Assembly (NCBI RefSeq): GCF_002775205.1
Contig: NC_036453.1
Span: forward strand, 31,225,213-31,289,212
DNA: 64,000 nt
Source of the DNA: Xiphophorus maculatus
Taxonomy: Eukaryota > Chordata > Actinopteri > Cyprinodontiformes > Poeciliidae
Direction of reading: 5' to 3'
Part shown: positions 36,809 to 49,362 of the stretch, piece by piece
How the letters are laid out: each line of letters opens with the position of its first letter
How positions within the stretch are numbered: position 1 is the stretch's first letter
Made by a program: the position numbers and the translations under genes
The notes under the pieces: generated by a model
Database searches by the model: none
What the model saw: the letters and a program-made list of their open reading frames with translations, nothing else
What the model was told of the DNA's origin: nothing

Positions 36809-37383
36809 CACTGTAAAACACTTGAGTCGCATTTAGTTGTGTCAACTATCTTCTACTCTTTAAGTCAAATAAATTTAGTGAGTTTTTCAATTTTTAACCT
36901 AAATGTGCAAAACCACTAAATCTTCCCATGAGTTTTTTTGTCAAGTTTCATGTGTAGATATCTTGGTTCACTTGAAATAAGAAAAAACTAACTTACAATT
37001 AATGTTTCAGCAAAATATCAGAGCTTGTTTTAAGCAAATTCCTTAATATTGATGAAAATGTTCTAGTTCAGATAAATTCACTTATAGCAAGACATTTTCC
37101 CATGTTATAAGTAAAACAATCTGTCAGTGGAACAAATATTTTTTCAACAAATATTAAGGAATGCAGTTTGAAACAAGATTTTAAATGATCTTGTTTCAAA
37201 CTGCATTATTAAGTTAAAATAAGTAGATATTTTAACTGATAAACTCACTAGATTAAGGCAGTAATTTTTAATTTAGTTAAATTAAAACAATTCAAGATAG
37301 AAAAGAACTTTTTAAATAGCATTTTGAAGGCAGCAGGTGGACTTTCACTGTCAAGTTAAACCACCTTCTCGTGTTTTACAGTG
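36809..37383. mobile_element. MITE with ends CACTGTAAAACAC..GTGTTTTACAGTG, carrying a nested fold-back MITE
   Basis: Outer inverted ends are CACTGTAAAACAC and GTGTTTTACAGTG. Inside, about 36900-37150 is a copy of the CACTGCAAAAACA family (landmarks TTCACTTGAAATAAG and CCTTAATATTGATGAAAA), so one MITE inserted into another. Confidence 0.6.
37160..37207. repeat. Perfect 20-bp hairpin inside the nested MITE
   Basis: AATGCAGTTTGAAACAAGAT and its exact complement flank an 8-nt loop. Other MITE copies do not have this arm pair. Confidence 0.8.
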
Positions 37384-37927
37384 TGATGTCTAAGAAACGG
37401 CATTATTCATAGTTTTAGCATTTAGGTCACAGTTTCAGCTGCCAAGATGTCTCACAGTTTATATCAGAGCTGCTGGATTGTGTCTGATTCTATGTATGGT
37501 CACAGGAACAGCATTCACAGAAAGCAGAGCTCTCAAACTCAGCTGCCAGAGTCTGAGTGGCAGCTCGCCCTAATTGCCTTTCCCTCCGCTGATCTCCTCT
37601 GGACTCTTTTTTTGTTTTCCCTGTCCTTCGTAAACTGATAAAATTCTCCCGTTGCGTTTTGGACGCGATTCAAGCTCTTAGCATTCATGGCTCTGGCATG
37701 CACTGGCAGCACACAGTTCAGGATTGAAGTGAATGGAGGAAAAGTGAATTTTGCTGTGATCTTAAATGTTTTGAGATTAGATAAGAGTAATTACGGCATT
37801 AAGGTATCAGTTTTATTCGTTGGAATAAGTTTTTATGTCTCATGAGTAAAAACACATTTGATCAACTTGTTGAAAAATAGTCCAAATTTTCTATCTGTAT
37901 TTTTTTATTTGTTTTCCATCTACAGCT

Positions 37928-37962
37928 CATGCAACAATGAAGCTGCACTTCATTGTTGCATG
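37928..37962. repeat. Perfect 15-bp hairpin, 5-nt loop
   Basis: CATGCAACAATGAAG and CTTCATTGTTGCATG flank CTGCA. It lies in otherwise anonymous sequence. Confidence 0.8.
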
Positions 37963-38175
37963 CTCACAAGTAGTTTTCACTACAGCTAATGACAGTCAAT
38001 TTCATTTTAATTGCAGTCCCTCCCTCTAAAGGTACGATACGGTTCATGCACATCAACAAGCCCAGATGTTAGCATCTTTCTTCAAATCAAGTTTTCCATC
38101 TAAAATCTTAATGTTTCTTAAAATTGTATTATAGAGTTGTGGGAACTCAAATATTACAAAATGGTGTTTACTGTT

Positions 38176-38782
38176 GCTTGTGTCAAACTCAAGGCCCGGG
38201 GGCCAAATCCGGCCCGCCTTGAAGATTTATGTGGCCCAAAGGGACATGTGAAAAGGACTTTAGATTCAGCCACTGTATACTTTAAATAGGATTTTATCAA
38301 TCCTATGAAAGCAGCTTTCAACAAAGGAAATTAGAGCCTCAGAAAAAACTAATTCTCAAATTTTTCTTAGAATTTTGGCATTTTTCCCCCAGAAATCAGT
38401 TTTTTTTCAGAATTCTGACTTTCTTCTCATAATTTAGATATTCCCCCCCCTCAGAGTTAACCAGAATTATTCTGACTTTTCTAAATCAGTCTTCTTGGGG
38501 GTCAAAAATCGGAATGCTAAAAGAAAAAATAGTCAAAATTCTGTGAGAAAAATTCAACTCGGAGGGAAAAACACTTAATTCTGGGGGGAAAATGTCAAAA
38601 TTTTGAGGAAAAAGTCAAAATTCAGAGAAAAACATATTTAACTTTAAGAAGGACTCATCGAGTGCAGAAGCTCTATTTTGTCATTTTTTAGAGGTTTATT
38701 AATGAGTTTCATCAATACATTTGGCCACAACCAGACATCTATAATCTTAAAACGGCCCAAAATAAAAATTTGTTTGACATTT
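38176..38782 (+). repeat. GGCC-type hAT-like element (TGTCAAACTC subfamily), copy 1
   Basis: Left end TTGTGTCAAACTCAAGGCCC, right end AAATAAAAATTTGTTTGACA. The interior is rich in TTCTGAGAAAAAAGTC-like motifs on both strands. Closely related to 41381-42174 and the inverted copy at 39541-40080. Confidence 0.65.
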
Positions 38783-39540
38783 GTGTTATAAAGTCTACAC
38801 ACCACTTGGACATTTTTCACATTTTTTAAGTACTGCATAATTACAAAGTGAACAAAATGGTTGCTTTTATTACATTTTTTAAAATAAAAGCAGCCATTTG
38901 CATTCAGACCCCAGTTGTGCAAAGGTGTTTTTTCTTCTTCACAGAAAAGTTCAAGCTCGGTCAACCTGGACGAAGAATGTCTCCGTCCGTCTCATAAGTC
39001 TTTCAGTGCAGTCTCAGCAGTTTCCAAAGTTAGCTCTGATTTTGTCTCCATCACAGAAGTTAGAAATGGCTAAGCATGTGCCAACCAAAACATGCTGCGC
39101 ATATTTAATGTGCAAAATAAAAACGAAGCTGTCTGGGTGTGATATGCTGTGAGAGACCGCTGCTGGTTAACATTTGGGGATTTGGACCCACCTGTCCTCT
39201 ACGGCGGAGGAATGTAGCCGACATTAATCACACCGATAAGAAGCTGACTGATGGAGGGCGGTTAGCGTGAGTTTGTGCAGTCAGCAGTTATATTGAAACG
39301 CTTAAGATTCATGCTCAGTGATGTCATTCACCTGTCCAAACCTATCAATAACAATATTTTCTGATTCCAATTGATCTGTTTTTGCCTCATAATTTGTCAC
39401 ACATTAAAGACAAATTGAAATGTTTGTTGTCTTGTATCTTTTATAAACAACAACAAAGGTCAACAGCATGTCATGGAGCTTTGCTCAATCATCCATTAGG
39501 TGTTTCTACAGTTGGGGAATCGTTGACTTGTTTCTACAGC

Positions 39541-40080
39541 AGGGATGACAAACTCATTTATATTTTGGGCCATAAAAACATTATGGCGGTTGTGCTAAAA
39601 TATATTGATGAATCTCATTAATAAACCTCTAAATATGAATAAATAGCCGCTGTTGCACTCGATGAGTCCTTCTTAAAGGTGAATAATAACGTACATCATT
39701 TCACATTCATGTAATTTGGCAGAATACATATGAAAGAAGAATATGGCCATGGAAAAATAAAGAAATTCTGGCTTCAGTCTTCTGAGGTCAAAAGTCAAAA
39801 TTGTGAGAAAAATGTCAAACTTTTGACTTTTAAAAAAAATCAAACTCTGACTTTTTCCCCCCCAAAAATTCTACATTCTTTTTGTCAGAAGTGATTTTTT
39901 CCCCAGAATTCGGACTTTTTTCTCAGAATTTTGATCTTAAAAGGTTAAAGTCAGAACAGTTCTGGTTCATTCTGAGAAAAAAGTCTAAATTCTGAGAAAA
40001 AAGTCAAAATTCAAATTAAAAAGTCAGATTTTCTTTCTGTGGTTCTATGAACATGTTGACATGTAACACATGTTCAGATC
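39541..40080 (-). repeat. Same subfamily, inverted and truncated copy
   Basis: Starts GGGATGACAAACTCATTTAT on the plus strand, which is the complement of the right end of 41381-42174, and includes CACTCGATGAGTCCTTCTTA. The opposite end is lost. Confidence 0.6.
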
Positions 40081-40648
40081 TATCAAACCAAGGGATGCAT
40101 AAGTAAAACCTGAATCTCTTTCAGTAAACCAACTGATGTTTAGAATATTTGCTTTTGATTTCACTTTGCTTGCTGATCTTTTAAAAATTGCAGTTCTCTA
40201 AAACTAAACTGTAATACTGCAGCAAGATACAGAAAGTTGGAAAAACCTTTTAAATAAAGATAAAAATCCTTTTGTAACAAATTAACTGTTTCTGTCCTGA
40301 GAACAAGCAGAGGGCCAACATTTACATCCACTTTAAAGCAGTAGCACAAACTTCGATGTATTTTTACAGCACATACCAAATCAATGAGTTAAATGTTGTT
40401 ACCAGACCGTTTAAGAATGGGAACATAAATTATAAACTCAGTAATGAATTAGAAAATGCATTATTTATGATGTGAGGACTGGCACTTTTCTGCTGAAACA
40501 TTTATTCAGTGTGAAGCCTTAAAACGCTGATTAAAGACGTACAAACGTTAAAACAAACGTATAATAGTTTCGTATAACATTACTGACGTATTTCACCTCT
40601 GGACTGCGGCTGAGCAATTAAGACACAAAACTAACTGCAGAATAAATC

Positions 40649-40695
40649 TGTGTGTGTGTGTGTGTGTGCGTGTGTGTGCGTGTGTGTGTGTGTGT
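40649..40695. repeat. (TG)n microsatellite
   Basis: About 47 bp of TG dinucleotides with two CG interruptions. Confidence 0.95.
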
Positions 40696-41380
40696 ATGGT
40701 GAGATGTGAGAGGTTTTTCTAAGAGTGTAAAGAGTTTAAGGTATAATTTTCCAAGCTAGATCATAAAAAGAGATAAATAAATAACAACAAATGACATATC
40801 ACCTAATATTGTTTAGGATGCTTTCTTACATACAGAGGTTACGTCTGCCTTTCTTTCTCAACAGGTCTAAGTTTAACAAAGAACACTGAAACTGAGAACA
40901 TTTGCATTAGTTGAAATAAATAAAAATGGTAATTAACTGTTTATAAAACAATAACATACTGAAATTATAGGTGTAATAGCCTTTGTTTTTGTGTTCATGG
41001 CTGTATTTATTAGTCTTTCTAACAGATGTAAAATTGATAACACAAGCTGCTTACGTCAGCTTTCGGCAAATTACGGTACGCCATAATCCCACTACTGGCG
41101 CTTACTCTAGTTCACAAAATGGCGGCAACAAAGGTTGGGAGAAAATGCCAACAACAACTGAATATATTTTTTGAAATTAGTATCTTCTGCTGAGTATTCA
41201 TTACCCAATCACAGTATAATACTTTGACCTTTTTGAATTCTGCACCAAAAAATGTACCAAAGTATGAAAAAACTAAAACTACTACTAACAAAAATTAATA
41301 TTTAACTATTAATAAATAACAAAAGGTAGGAAACACATTCTTTACTCAAAACCATTATGACTCTGGTTCATACCTTTTAC

Positions 41381-42174
41381 TACATGTGTCAAACTCAAGG
41401 CCCAGGGGCCAAATCCGGCCCACCACAAAGTTTTATGTGGCCCAGAGGGACATGTAAATAGAACCTTGACTATAACCGTTGTATGCTTAAGTAATATTTT
41501 AGCAATGAATGATAAAAAAGCTGTTTTTTCTCAGAGTTTACCAGAAGTATTCTGACTTTAATTTTCTAAAATCATAAGTCAGGGGGGAAAAAAATCTATT
41601 TCAAGAAAAACATTAAGAATTCTGAAAAAAAAAATTGAATTCTGGGGGAAAAAGTTAAAATTCTGTAATTTTTCTCAGAATTTTAACTTTTTCCCCTCAG
41701 AACTCACCAGAATTATCCTGACTTGAATCAAAAGTCAGAATTCTGAGAAGTTAAAATTCAGAAAAAAGTAAGAATTCTGGGGAAAAAATTTATTCTGAGA
41801 ATAAATTCTGAATTATAGAAAAAAAAAGTCAAAATTTGAGACAAAAAAGTCACAATTCTGAGAAAAAAGAATTCAGACATTTTCTCAGAAATCCGATGTT
41901 TGACCTCACGAGACTGAAGACAGAAATCTTTTATTTTTCCGGTGGCCATATTCTTCTTCCATGATTTTATGTATTCTGCCAAATTACATCAATGTAAAAT
42001 AACGTTTGGTATTGTTTAACTTTAAGAAGGATTCATCGAGTGCAGAGGAGACTATTTATTTATATTTTAGAAGTTTATTAATGAGTTTCATCGACACATT
42101 TTACCACAACCGGCCCTTTAAGGACATTCATAATCTCAATATGGCCCAAAATAAAAATGAGTTTGACATTCCTG
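41381..42174 (+). mobile_element. GGCC-type hAT-like element with 8-bp TSD
   Basis: Left part CATGTGTCAAACTCAAGGCC, right end AAATGAGTTTGACATTCCTG. It is flanked by CCTTTTAC (41373-41380) and CCTTTAAC (42175-42182), one mismatch in 8 bp. Noncoding. Confidence 0.75.
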
Positions 42175-42872
42175 CCTTTAACCTTTAACAAATTACAAGA
42201 CATCATGGATCATTTTGACACCGGCAGTTCAACTGATGGCCAGCTATCATGTCAGTGTCCACCTCGTTCTACTTTTAATACGTCACTTTTTGAGGATAAT
42301 CGACAAAATCTGATTAGCATCTAAACAGAAGAGGGAAGGATAATAATCCGTGCTCTAGTTTGGTGTTGTATGAATAAGCGAGATGACAGATGAGGCTGTC
42401 TAATCTGATTCCTCTCATGACTTGAGCTGGAAAACGAGATGATTTCCGTCTCATAATTGTCTCCATCTGGTTCTCATGTGGACAGACGTACTCATCTAAT
42501 TCTGCTCAGGTTGGTTATTCTAACCTAAACAAGAAGATGAATGATCTCAGATTGTGTTATGGGGCCTATTGTTGGAACAAACCAAAGTTTATATAGCTGA
42601 TTGTGTGTGTTGAGATTTTTATTGGCAATTCGCTTAATGATTTTGGTGAACTATGGAATATTTAGTTGTGAAATTGTATGTTTTTAATTTAAATTAATGA
42701 AAGAAAAACAAGAATATTTTTAAAAGCCTTTGTAAAAATGTAATAAAAATAAAAAATTCTAGTGAGTCATAGATGTTTTATGCTGTTTAAAGTTTGGGGT
42801 GAACACCATGGCGACATGAAAAGAGCTTTTTGAGGGCTTATTATTCACTATAGTACCGTATGAGTCTGATTT

Positions 42873-43252
42873 AAAGCTGCAGAATGTAAATTCTTTTATA
42901 AAAATATTTTTTTACATATTTGTTGAAACTGTCATTATGTCGTGACAGTATGTGATGACAGATAATCTGTGGAAAAGATTGAGCGCCTCTGCCTTCTCCC
43001 AGAAACAACCAATAAGAGCCAGGAGGCGGGTCTTAGCGCTGTCAATCACAGTACACTGCAGCTAGCATAGCATGTTGTAAAAGCTCAGGCCAGTTAGCAT
43101 GACCACCCATAACGGCGGATAAATGGGTTTCCTGTAACGGCAAATTGTTTCTCCGCCATTAGCACATTTAGAAGCGTGTTCATGAGTTCGATTGACAGCG
43201 CTAAGACCCTCCTCCTGGCTTTGATTGGTTGTTTTTGGTCAGGAGCCATGCA
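42873..43252. repeat. CTGCAG-ended teleost repeat, copy 3 (right end lost)
   Basis: Left end TTTAAAGCTGCAGAATGTAA, then AACAACCAATAAGAGCCAGG and GGCGGGTCTTAGCGCTGTCA as in the other copies. Confidence 0.6.
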
Positions 43253-43329
43253 TTTGAATCATTGTGCGGAAGACAATGACCTGAAATGAGACCAGAAGAA
43301 GCTAAAATATGTCTCTAAAACCCTAAAAT

Positions 43330-43790
43330 GTTTGTAACCTTAATGCAGGTGTGTCTCATTGAGATGGAAAACCTTGAAAATGTCATCAACCACAACAGAT
43401 TCCTACTGTTGATAGGAGCCTGGATGTCCATACAATCAGAAAGAGGCTGCACAAGTTTAACATTCATGGAAAACATGCAAGAAGGAAAACATTTGGTGAC
43501 TAGAACTTCTGCAATAATGTTCTTTTGGACAAATGAGTCTAAATTAGAACGATTTGGAGGCAACAACAAAACAACACGTTTGGCATAAAGCAGGAAGTGA
43601 AAACCTCAAACCAACTGTGAAGCATAGTGATGGAAGTGACGTGGTTTGGTGGTTTGCTGCAGCAAAACCTGACCTTAAGCAGAATTGGACCTCCAACATG
43701 ACAAGGACTCAAAACAAACCAATAAATTAACCAAGGAGTGGTTGAGGTTTAAGAAATGGAAAATCTGGGCGGGGTGTAAACCTATTTCAT
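43330..43790 (+). mobile_element. Tc1-like transposase remnant
   Basis: The plus-strand frame reads FFWTNESKLERFGGNNK, close to the Tc1 catalytic-domain motif (F.WTDESK.E.FG). Further on, after frameshifts, LQHDKDSKQTNKLTKEWL matches the QHDNDPKHT..KEWL segment. Inactive. Confidence 0.8.
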
Positions 43791-43992
43791 CTTATTAAGA
43801 CGCTTTGGGTTGATTTGTAACTAACTATGTATTAGAAACCCCTCAAATAGGGCGTAATAAAATAACTTTTATTTTCTACTAGAAACACATTTATTGTTGA
43901 TGTTTTGTTTAATAAGTGAAATATGTGTAATGTTTTAAGCTTAAGTGCAACAAATAATTTATCTAGAGATAAAAAAGTTTGCTTGCGACTGC

Positions 43993-44915
43993 GGATGTGA
44001 GTAGAGTATCCAAAAACTGTACTCAAGTAAGAGTAGCACTGCTTCAGCATATTTTTACTCAAATAAAAGTAAAAGTAGCCATTCAAGAAATTACTCAAAT
44101 AAGAGTAAAAACGTATTTTATAACAGGTCCGCTCAAGTACTAAGTAACTGATCAAATTATCAATCATTTAATATTTAAAACATACATAATCAGACGGACC
44201 AAATTATAAAGCTAAGTGAAAATGTTGGTATTTTAAGAACAAAAATGACAATAATTCATATAAGTAACAAAAGATATCAAAATCAGGCAAAATAAATTTT
44301 TAAAAAATCAGTTACTTTCAATAAAAAACTAAATGTACTAATGGCGGAGAAACGACTTACCGTTATAGGAAAACTGTTTATCCACCATCATCAGTTGTTA
44401 TGCTAACAAGTCTTAGCATTCACAACATGCTGTGCTAGCTGAAGCATAACAAGAGAGAAAGAGGGAGAGGAAGATTGTGATTGACAGCGCTAAGTCCCGC
44501 CTCTTAGCTCTGATTGGTTGTTTCTGGTTAGCGTTGGGAGAAAGCGGAGAAACTCAACTTTTTTTCTGATTATTTCTCTCTTACCATAAAGACACAACAT
44601 GGTGACAGTTTAAACAAGTATTTAAAAAATATGTTTTCATAAAAAAAGTTACATACTGCAGCTTTAAATACCTCATTACCAGACTTTAACAGAAACTGCT
44701 GGTGTGTCTTTGGTAAATTTTTGGTTAAAAAATGTTTGTTTTTCAGTCAGTGGGTAGAGAATCCAGAAATTTTGCTCTACTAAGAGGAGCGATACTTTAT
44801 AGTAAAATTATTGAGTAAAAGTAAAAAACACAGCGTAGTAAAAATACTTCTAAAAGTTATTCAAGTCAATGTAATTAAGTAAATGTAGCTAGTTAATATC
44901 CAACTCTGGGTGTCA
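43993..44915. repeat. ACTCAAGTAA-rich teleost repeat, interrupted by another repeat
   Basis: The two halves (43993-44335 and 44668-44915) match the uninterrupted relative at 50195-50740. Landmarks are TACTCAAGTAAGAGTAGCAC and TTCTAAAAGTTATTCAAGTC. The insert is 44340-44667. Confidence 0.55.
44340..44667. repeat. CTGCAG-ended teleost repeat, copy 4, nested
   Basis: Contains TTGACAGCGCTAAGTCCCGC and CTCTGATTGGTTGTTTCTGG and ends AAGTTACATACTGCAGCTTT, matching 26873-27605. Confidence 0.6.
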
Positions 44916-46009
44916 AGTGCCATCTGGAAAGAGTTGTTGCTGACAAAGAACCACTTGTTGGTGGTGGAAATAGAAAGAGTGGCAACAACATAAGAACAGT
45001 TTATTTGTTTGGCTCCAATTAGGTGGGAAACTAAAGTACACATTAAAGGGAAGCCATAAGATTTAGTTTATAATGGCGATTTTCTACTTAAAATGAATGC
45101 CCTGTGATTGGAGTTTTGGAAAAAGTGCAACTTCAGAATGTACTCATAATATTTCAATATATTTGTGTTTACGTAACGAGTGATGAGGTAGTTTTGGTGT
45201 GTTTGTATATGTGTGTAATGTCACTGAGCTCACTCTTCAGCTACATTAGTCTGCCTAAAAAGATTTAAAACATCTGAAAAGAAGAGTGACACTGTGGAGT
45301 GAGGAACCTTTTCAGGAAACAAAGACAGTCTGGTTTCACTTTGCTGCATCTGAAATCTAATCTCTGACATCACAGAGACGTGACCTGCTGATTTATGCTG
45401 AGCTCACAGCCGTGATACTTTGACATTCCTGGACAATCAAAAGCCTGACATTATCACAATGGACGGAAAGCTGACATTACTGACCTCTGTCTCTATCACA
45501 CACTAAGTGATCTAACCTCTCAAGCTTCTCACTCTCAGCTGCACACCTCCTTATCCTGCTTGTTCTTGTAATCTTCATGTTTCAGTCTCTTTTTTTCTCC
45601 TCTACACACTGATGGATGGTCCAACCACATATCACAGCACAGCAGTGTTTACGTAGAGCACTACTCTTGATTTTGTGTTGTTTCAACCTTCCAGGGAGGC
45701 GAAGCCGCTCCCATTGTGCTGGGGGTGACCATGAGTCATAAGAAGGAGCATGTGAATAATGAAAACATCACTGTCTCAAGCTTTTTTATATATAAAACAT
45801 GTGTGATTACAAACCACTGTTGTTTGTGCTTCCACATAAGTTATTCTTTTTGCCTGCATGTCAATTTAAATTAGATAAGAAAGCACTCTGTGGGGGTTCA
45901 AGTGCTAACATGATGCACTTCTGCCTCTTTTGTAAATGTGTACTGTCTGACAATATAAGAGTCAGAATTGTGTAAATGTCAAGGAGAAGCAAAACAAATG
46001 TAGTCGCAC

Positions 46010-46047
46010 AAGTGGATCATTACTACTTCTGCAATAATGATCCACTT
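46010..46047. repeat. Perfect 13-bp hairpin
   Basis: AAGTGGATCATTA and TAATGATCCACTT flank a 12-nt loop. Confidence 0.8.
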
Positions 46048-46130
46048 AAAATATATATTAAAAACTTTACAGATTTTACTTTGGGTTTATTTCAAATGCG
46101 ATGGACAATAAGACAAGAAGAAGAAGAAGA

Positions 46131-46158
46131 TTGTCCCAGCTCTTCGGAGCTGGGACAA
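46131..46158. repeat. Perfect 12-bp hairpin closed by a TTCG loop
   Basis: TTGTCCCAGCTC and GAGCTGGGACAA flank TTCG, giving a C(UUCG)G tetraloop if transcribed, one of the most stable RNA hairpin caps. Confidence 0.8.
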
Positions 46159-46989
46159 AAAGTTACAAGAAAAAGAAAAAGAGAATAGAAAAACACTGTA
46201 CAAGTCTGATTCTACATGTACAGAAAGAGAGAAAAAGAACCAAGAAACCTCAGGGAAAAACAACATATGGCCTTTTTTGGATGTTTAATTTTAATTCATT
46301 TAACTTTGCTGTGCTGTTTTGGATTTACAACACAGCAATGTACAATGCAGAATATACTGTAATAATAAAATGACAATCTTAAAACTAAAAGCTAGAGAAT
46401 ATAATGTAGCTCAAAGTGTCTCAAAAACTAAATATTTTCCTAATTCTTTTATTGCTTCAAAAAAACGGCCACAGCTTCAGTTTGACAGATGTGAAAAAGT
46501 GTTTTAGCACCAACAAGGTGGTTTCCAATGATTTTTCCAATTAAATTTCTGAATGCTTGCAGAACTATTACTCATGACATATTTACAACATTACAAGTAA
46601 GCTTGGCTCAACTCTGTTGCATTGCACTTACACAGAGGTTTAAGTGAATTTATAGAAACAATAATCTTCACATACCTTCAAGCTCAGGCTTACATTGCCA
46701 GATTTCTACAAACATGTTAGACAGTTTAATTGGAGATGCATGCTGCAGCCAAAAAGGCCACACATGCGCTAAAATTTAACAATTAATGATGTGGAGTTTT
46801 ACAAGGAGACAAAATTCCCAGGTGGATGCCTCATGCATCTACTTCCCAATCTGCAGAGAGAAATAAAATACTTCCAGGATGACACATTTGAAAGGATTCA
46901 CACCGGTTTGGGCTTATTAGCAAATCTCAATGAGACGGGGACTAAAGGTCTGAAACGAACGGACATATGAATCACTTGCACGTTATTGT

Positions 46990-47425
46990 TTACTTCCGGA
47001 ATTTCCTGCATGCGCACAACGCTGAAAAAGAAAGATGATTCTCTTACATGCTCTTCATAGCCGCGCGGCAGAACGACTCCATTGACTAAAGGAAACCTCG
47101 AGATGCAGGTATCATTATGTTAGTGCGCCACAGAAAAGCGAAAAATACCGCAGAAAAACCGTTGAAGAACAACTCAAAACCCCATTTGTCTCCTTGCTCT
47201 CTTTTTCGGCTATGCTACACGCAGACTCGTCGCCATAGCAACTGACAACAAACGCATCAGGAATCAGCACAACAAAAAGAAAAACACTTCCCATAACCAG
47301 AACAGAACATTCAGTCCGTAACAAGTGTTTTCAGGCTTGATGTTTATTTTGCAATTATTAATAAGTGATCGCTGTGGGGGCTAAGCTGCTATTAGCTAAG
47401 CTAACACAGCAGTGGTTGGTTAGCT
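46990..47425 (-). repeat. Unclassified interspersed repeat, copy 2 (inverted relative to 11615-12045)
   Basis: On the minus strand it follows 11615-12045 landmark by landmark, including AATAAACATCAAG, GAATGTTCTGTTCTGG, GAGTCTGCGTGTAGCATAGC, GGTTTTGAGTTGTTCTTCAA and TGTGCGCATGCA. Confidence 0.6.
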
Positions 47426-47429
47426 AATT

Positions 47430-47886
47430 CAAGAGTGTTGAAGGTGCGACCCAAATCTGGCCTGTAAGCAAATGAACTGATGCAAACGGATAATATTTCA
47501 ACATTTTTTACAGATAAGCAACATGTTCTGAAAAAGAAAATATTGGACACAAAAAATAGATTCCCATTTATTAACAAGGTTTTTGGATTCATCTTAATTT
47601 TGGAGTAACCTGAAACCACAAACAAACACTGACCTAATTTTTCCTAAACTGAGATCTTACTTCTCATTTAAGAAAACAATCAACCCAAAAATTCATATAC
47701 TGTTGACCCTTTTTGTGTTTTGTATTTACACATCTATTTTCTACAAAAATCTGACCATTTTGTTAATTTTAATAGAATTGAAGTTGTTTATTATTGAGCT
47801 GCTAAAATAGTAGTAATTTTTGTGGTCCCAAGTGTTTTCAATTTTATGACTTTGGCCCTCATGGCACAAAGTTTGGACACCACTGA
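47430..47886. repeat. hAT-like GGCC element, decayed
   Basis: Right end TTTGGCCCTCATGGCACAAA then GTTTGGACACCACTG, matching the 31000-31857 family; the left end is only weakly kept. Confidence 0.5.
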
Positions 47887-48927
47887 GCTAATTTAAACAC
47901 CTGCTGTACTGATGACATGTCAGAGATGTTTTTAGGTTGGACCAAAACACACCAAATTCCTCATCCATGTTGTGGTTGTCAAAGTGAAGGAAAAATAACT
48001 GATCTACTTCCCTCTCAATTTGTTTTTCTTAATTAAAAACATTTTCCTGAGCTTGTACTCAAGTTTTCATAGTGCAGCAAAGCGCTGCGTCTAATTCTCT
48101 TCCATATATCAGGCGTACATTTAAAATTTAACACGTTATATTGATAACTTAACAACTAAAACCTATGGTAATCATCAATGTTTTGGATCTTTGGCGCGTG
48201 GTTTCACGCTACACGGTGTCAGTATATCTCTGCCTTTAGATCCGTTTTCTCCGCCTCCCAGAGGGGTAAATTAGCAGCCTGAAGGGGGAACTTCACTTCA
48301 CAGATGCCCTTATATAGACAGCAGACATTAGGTAAACGTATGGCAGACATTAGGTAAACTCAAACAGGCCCTACTCAGTCAGCTGCTTTATTTGTACCAC
48401 TGATACACTTCTTTGAGTTGGCATGAATGAGCGCCCCGCAGGTTGAGCAGATGGATGTGGGAAGTGGACCGCAGGTAGTACTGGGCGTGTTTGTAGCGAT
48501 GATGGCTGTCACAGTTTGCATGAATCACTGTTTACACACATTACCACACTGATGCTAGATTCATGTGAGGAATAACAACCTGAACTTTGCTGAAAAGGTT
48601 TCTGGCAATGGATCCTGATACTCTGCCCAGTTTTTTAAAGTGGTAATTTCTTCTTATTACGGCAGGACATCTGACCAAATTGAGACAACATGATGTAATG
48701 TCTACAGCGTTTCGGTTTAACTGCAGTACAACATAATTTAACAGTAACTATAAGAAGACTGATAATCATGAGAGACAGGCATTCCTTATATGGTAAAGCA
48801 GGATTTTAAATTAACTGAGTTGGGATTTTACAGAAGAATCGCAGCCGAAAACGCAGCGCATCTATTAATGACGTGTAAAAAGCCTTGGAAAATATCATCA
48901 TTCATTCATCCGTTTGAAAACAAACAT

Positions 48928-49362
48928 GGTAACACTTCGTTATTATATGCATAAGTCTGACATGATGCTATCATAAACATGGAGGAGTTTTCATAAATGT
49001 TTTTGAGTGTTGTCATGAAGGTTCATTTGGTAAATAATGACACATTTAATGCAAAGTTTACACTTTTAATGGCCTTTTAAAGCAAATTTAAATGCAACTT
49101 TTCTTTAAAAATGTCATTATTTATTTAATAATGCAAGTTTGACACTTTTAATGAAAGTTTTTATGCAACTTTTCTTTAAAAATGTCATTATTTACCAAAT
49201 AATGCAAGTTGACACTTTCAATGCAAGTTGTTACGTAACTTTGCTTTAAAATGTCTTTGTTTACCGAATGACACAACAGTTGTAAACATTCATGACGACT
49301 CCTTCGTGTTCATGACAGTATCGTGTCAATCTTATGCACATCCCTTCAACCAAAGTGTTACC
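48928..49362. mobile_element. Palindromic MITE, TIR GGTAACACTT..AAGTGTTACC, copy 2
   Basis: Outer ends GGTAACACTTCG and AAAGTGTTACC, inner TATGCATAAGTCTGACATGA and TGTCAATCTTATGCACATCC. Same family as 1242-1652. Confidence 0.75.

Noticed and set aside
40649-40695. TG tract as a possible Z-DNA or regulatory element
   Set aside because: Ordinary microsatellite; nothing nearby suggests function.
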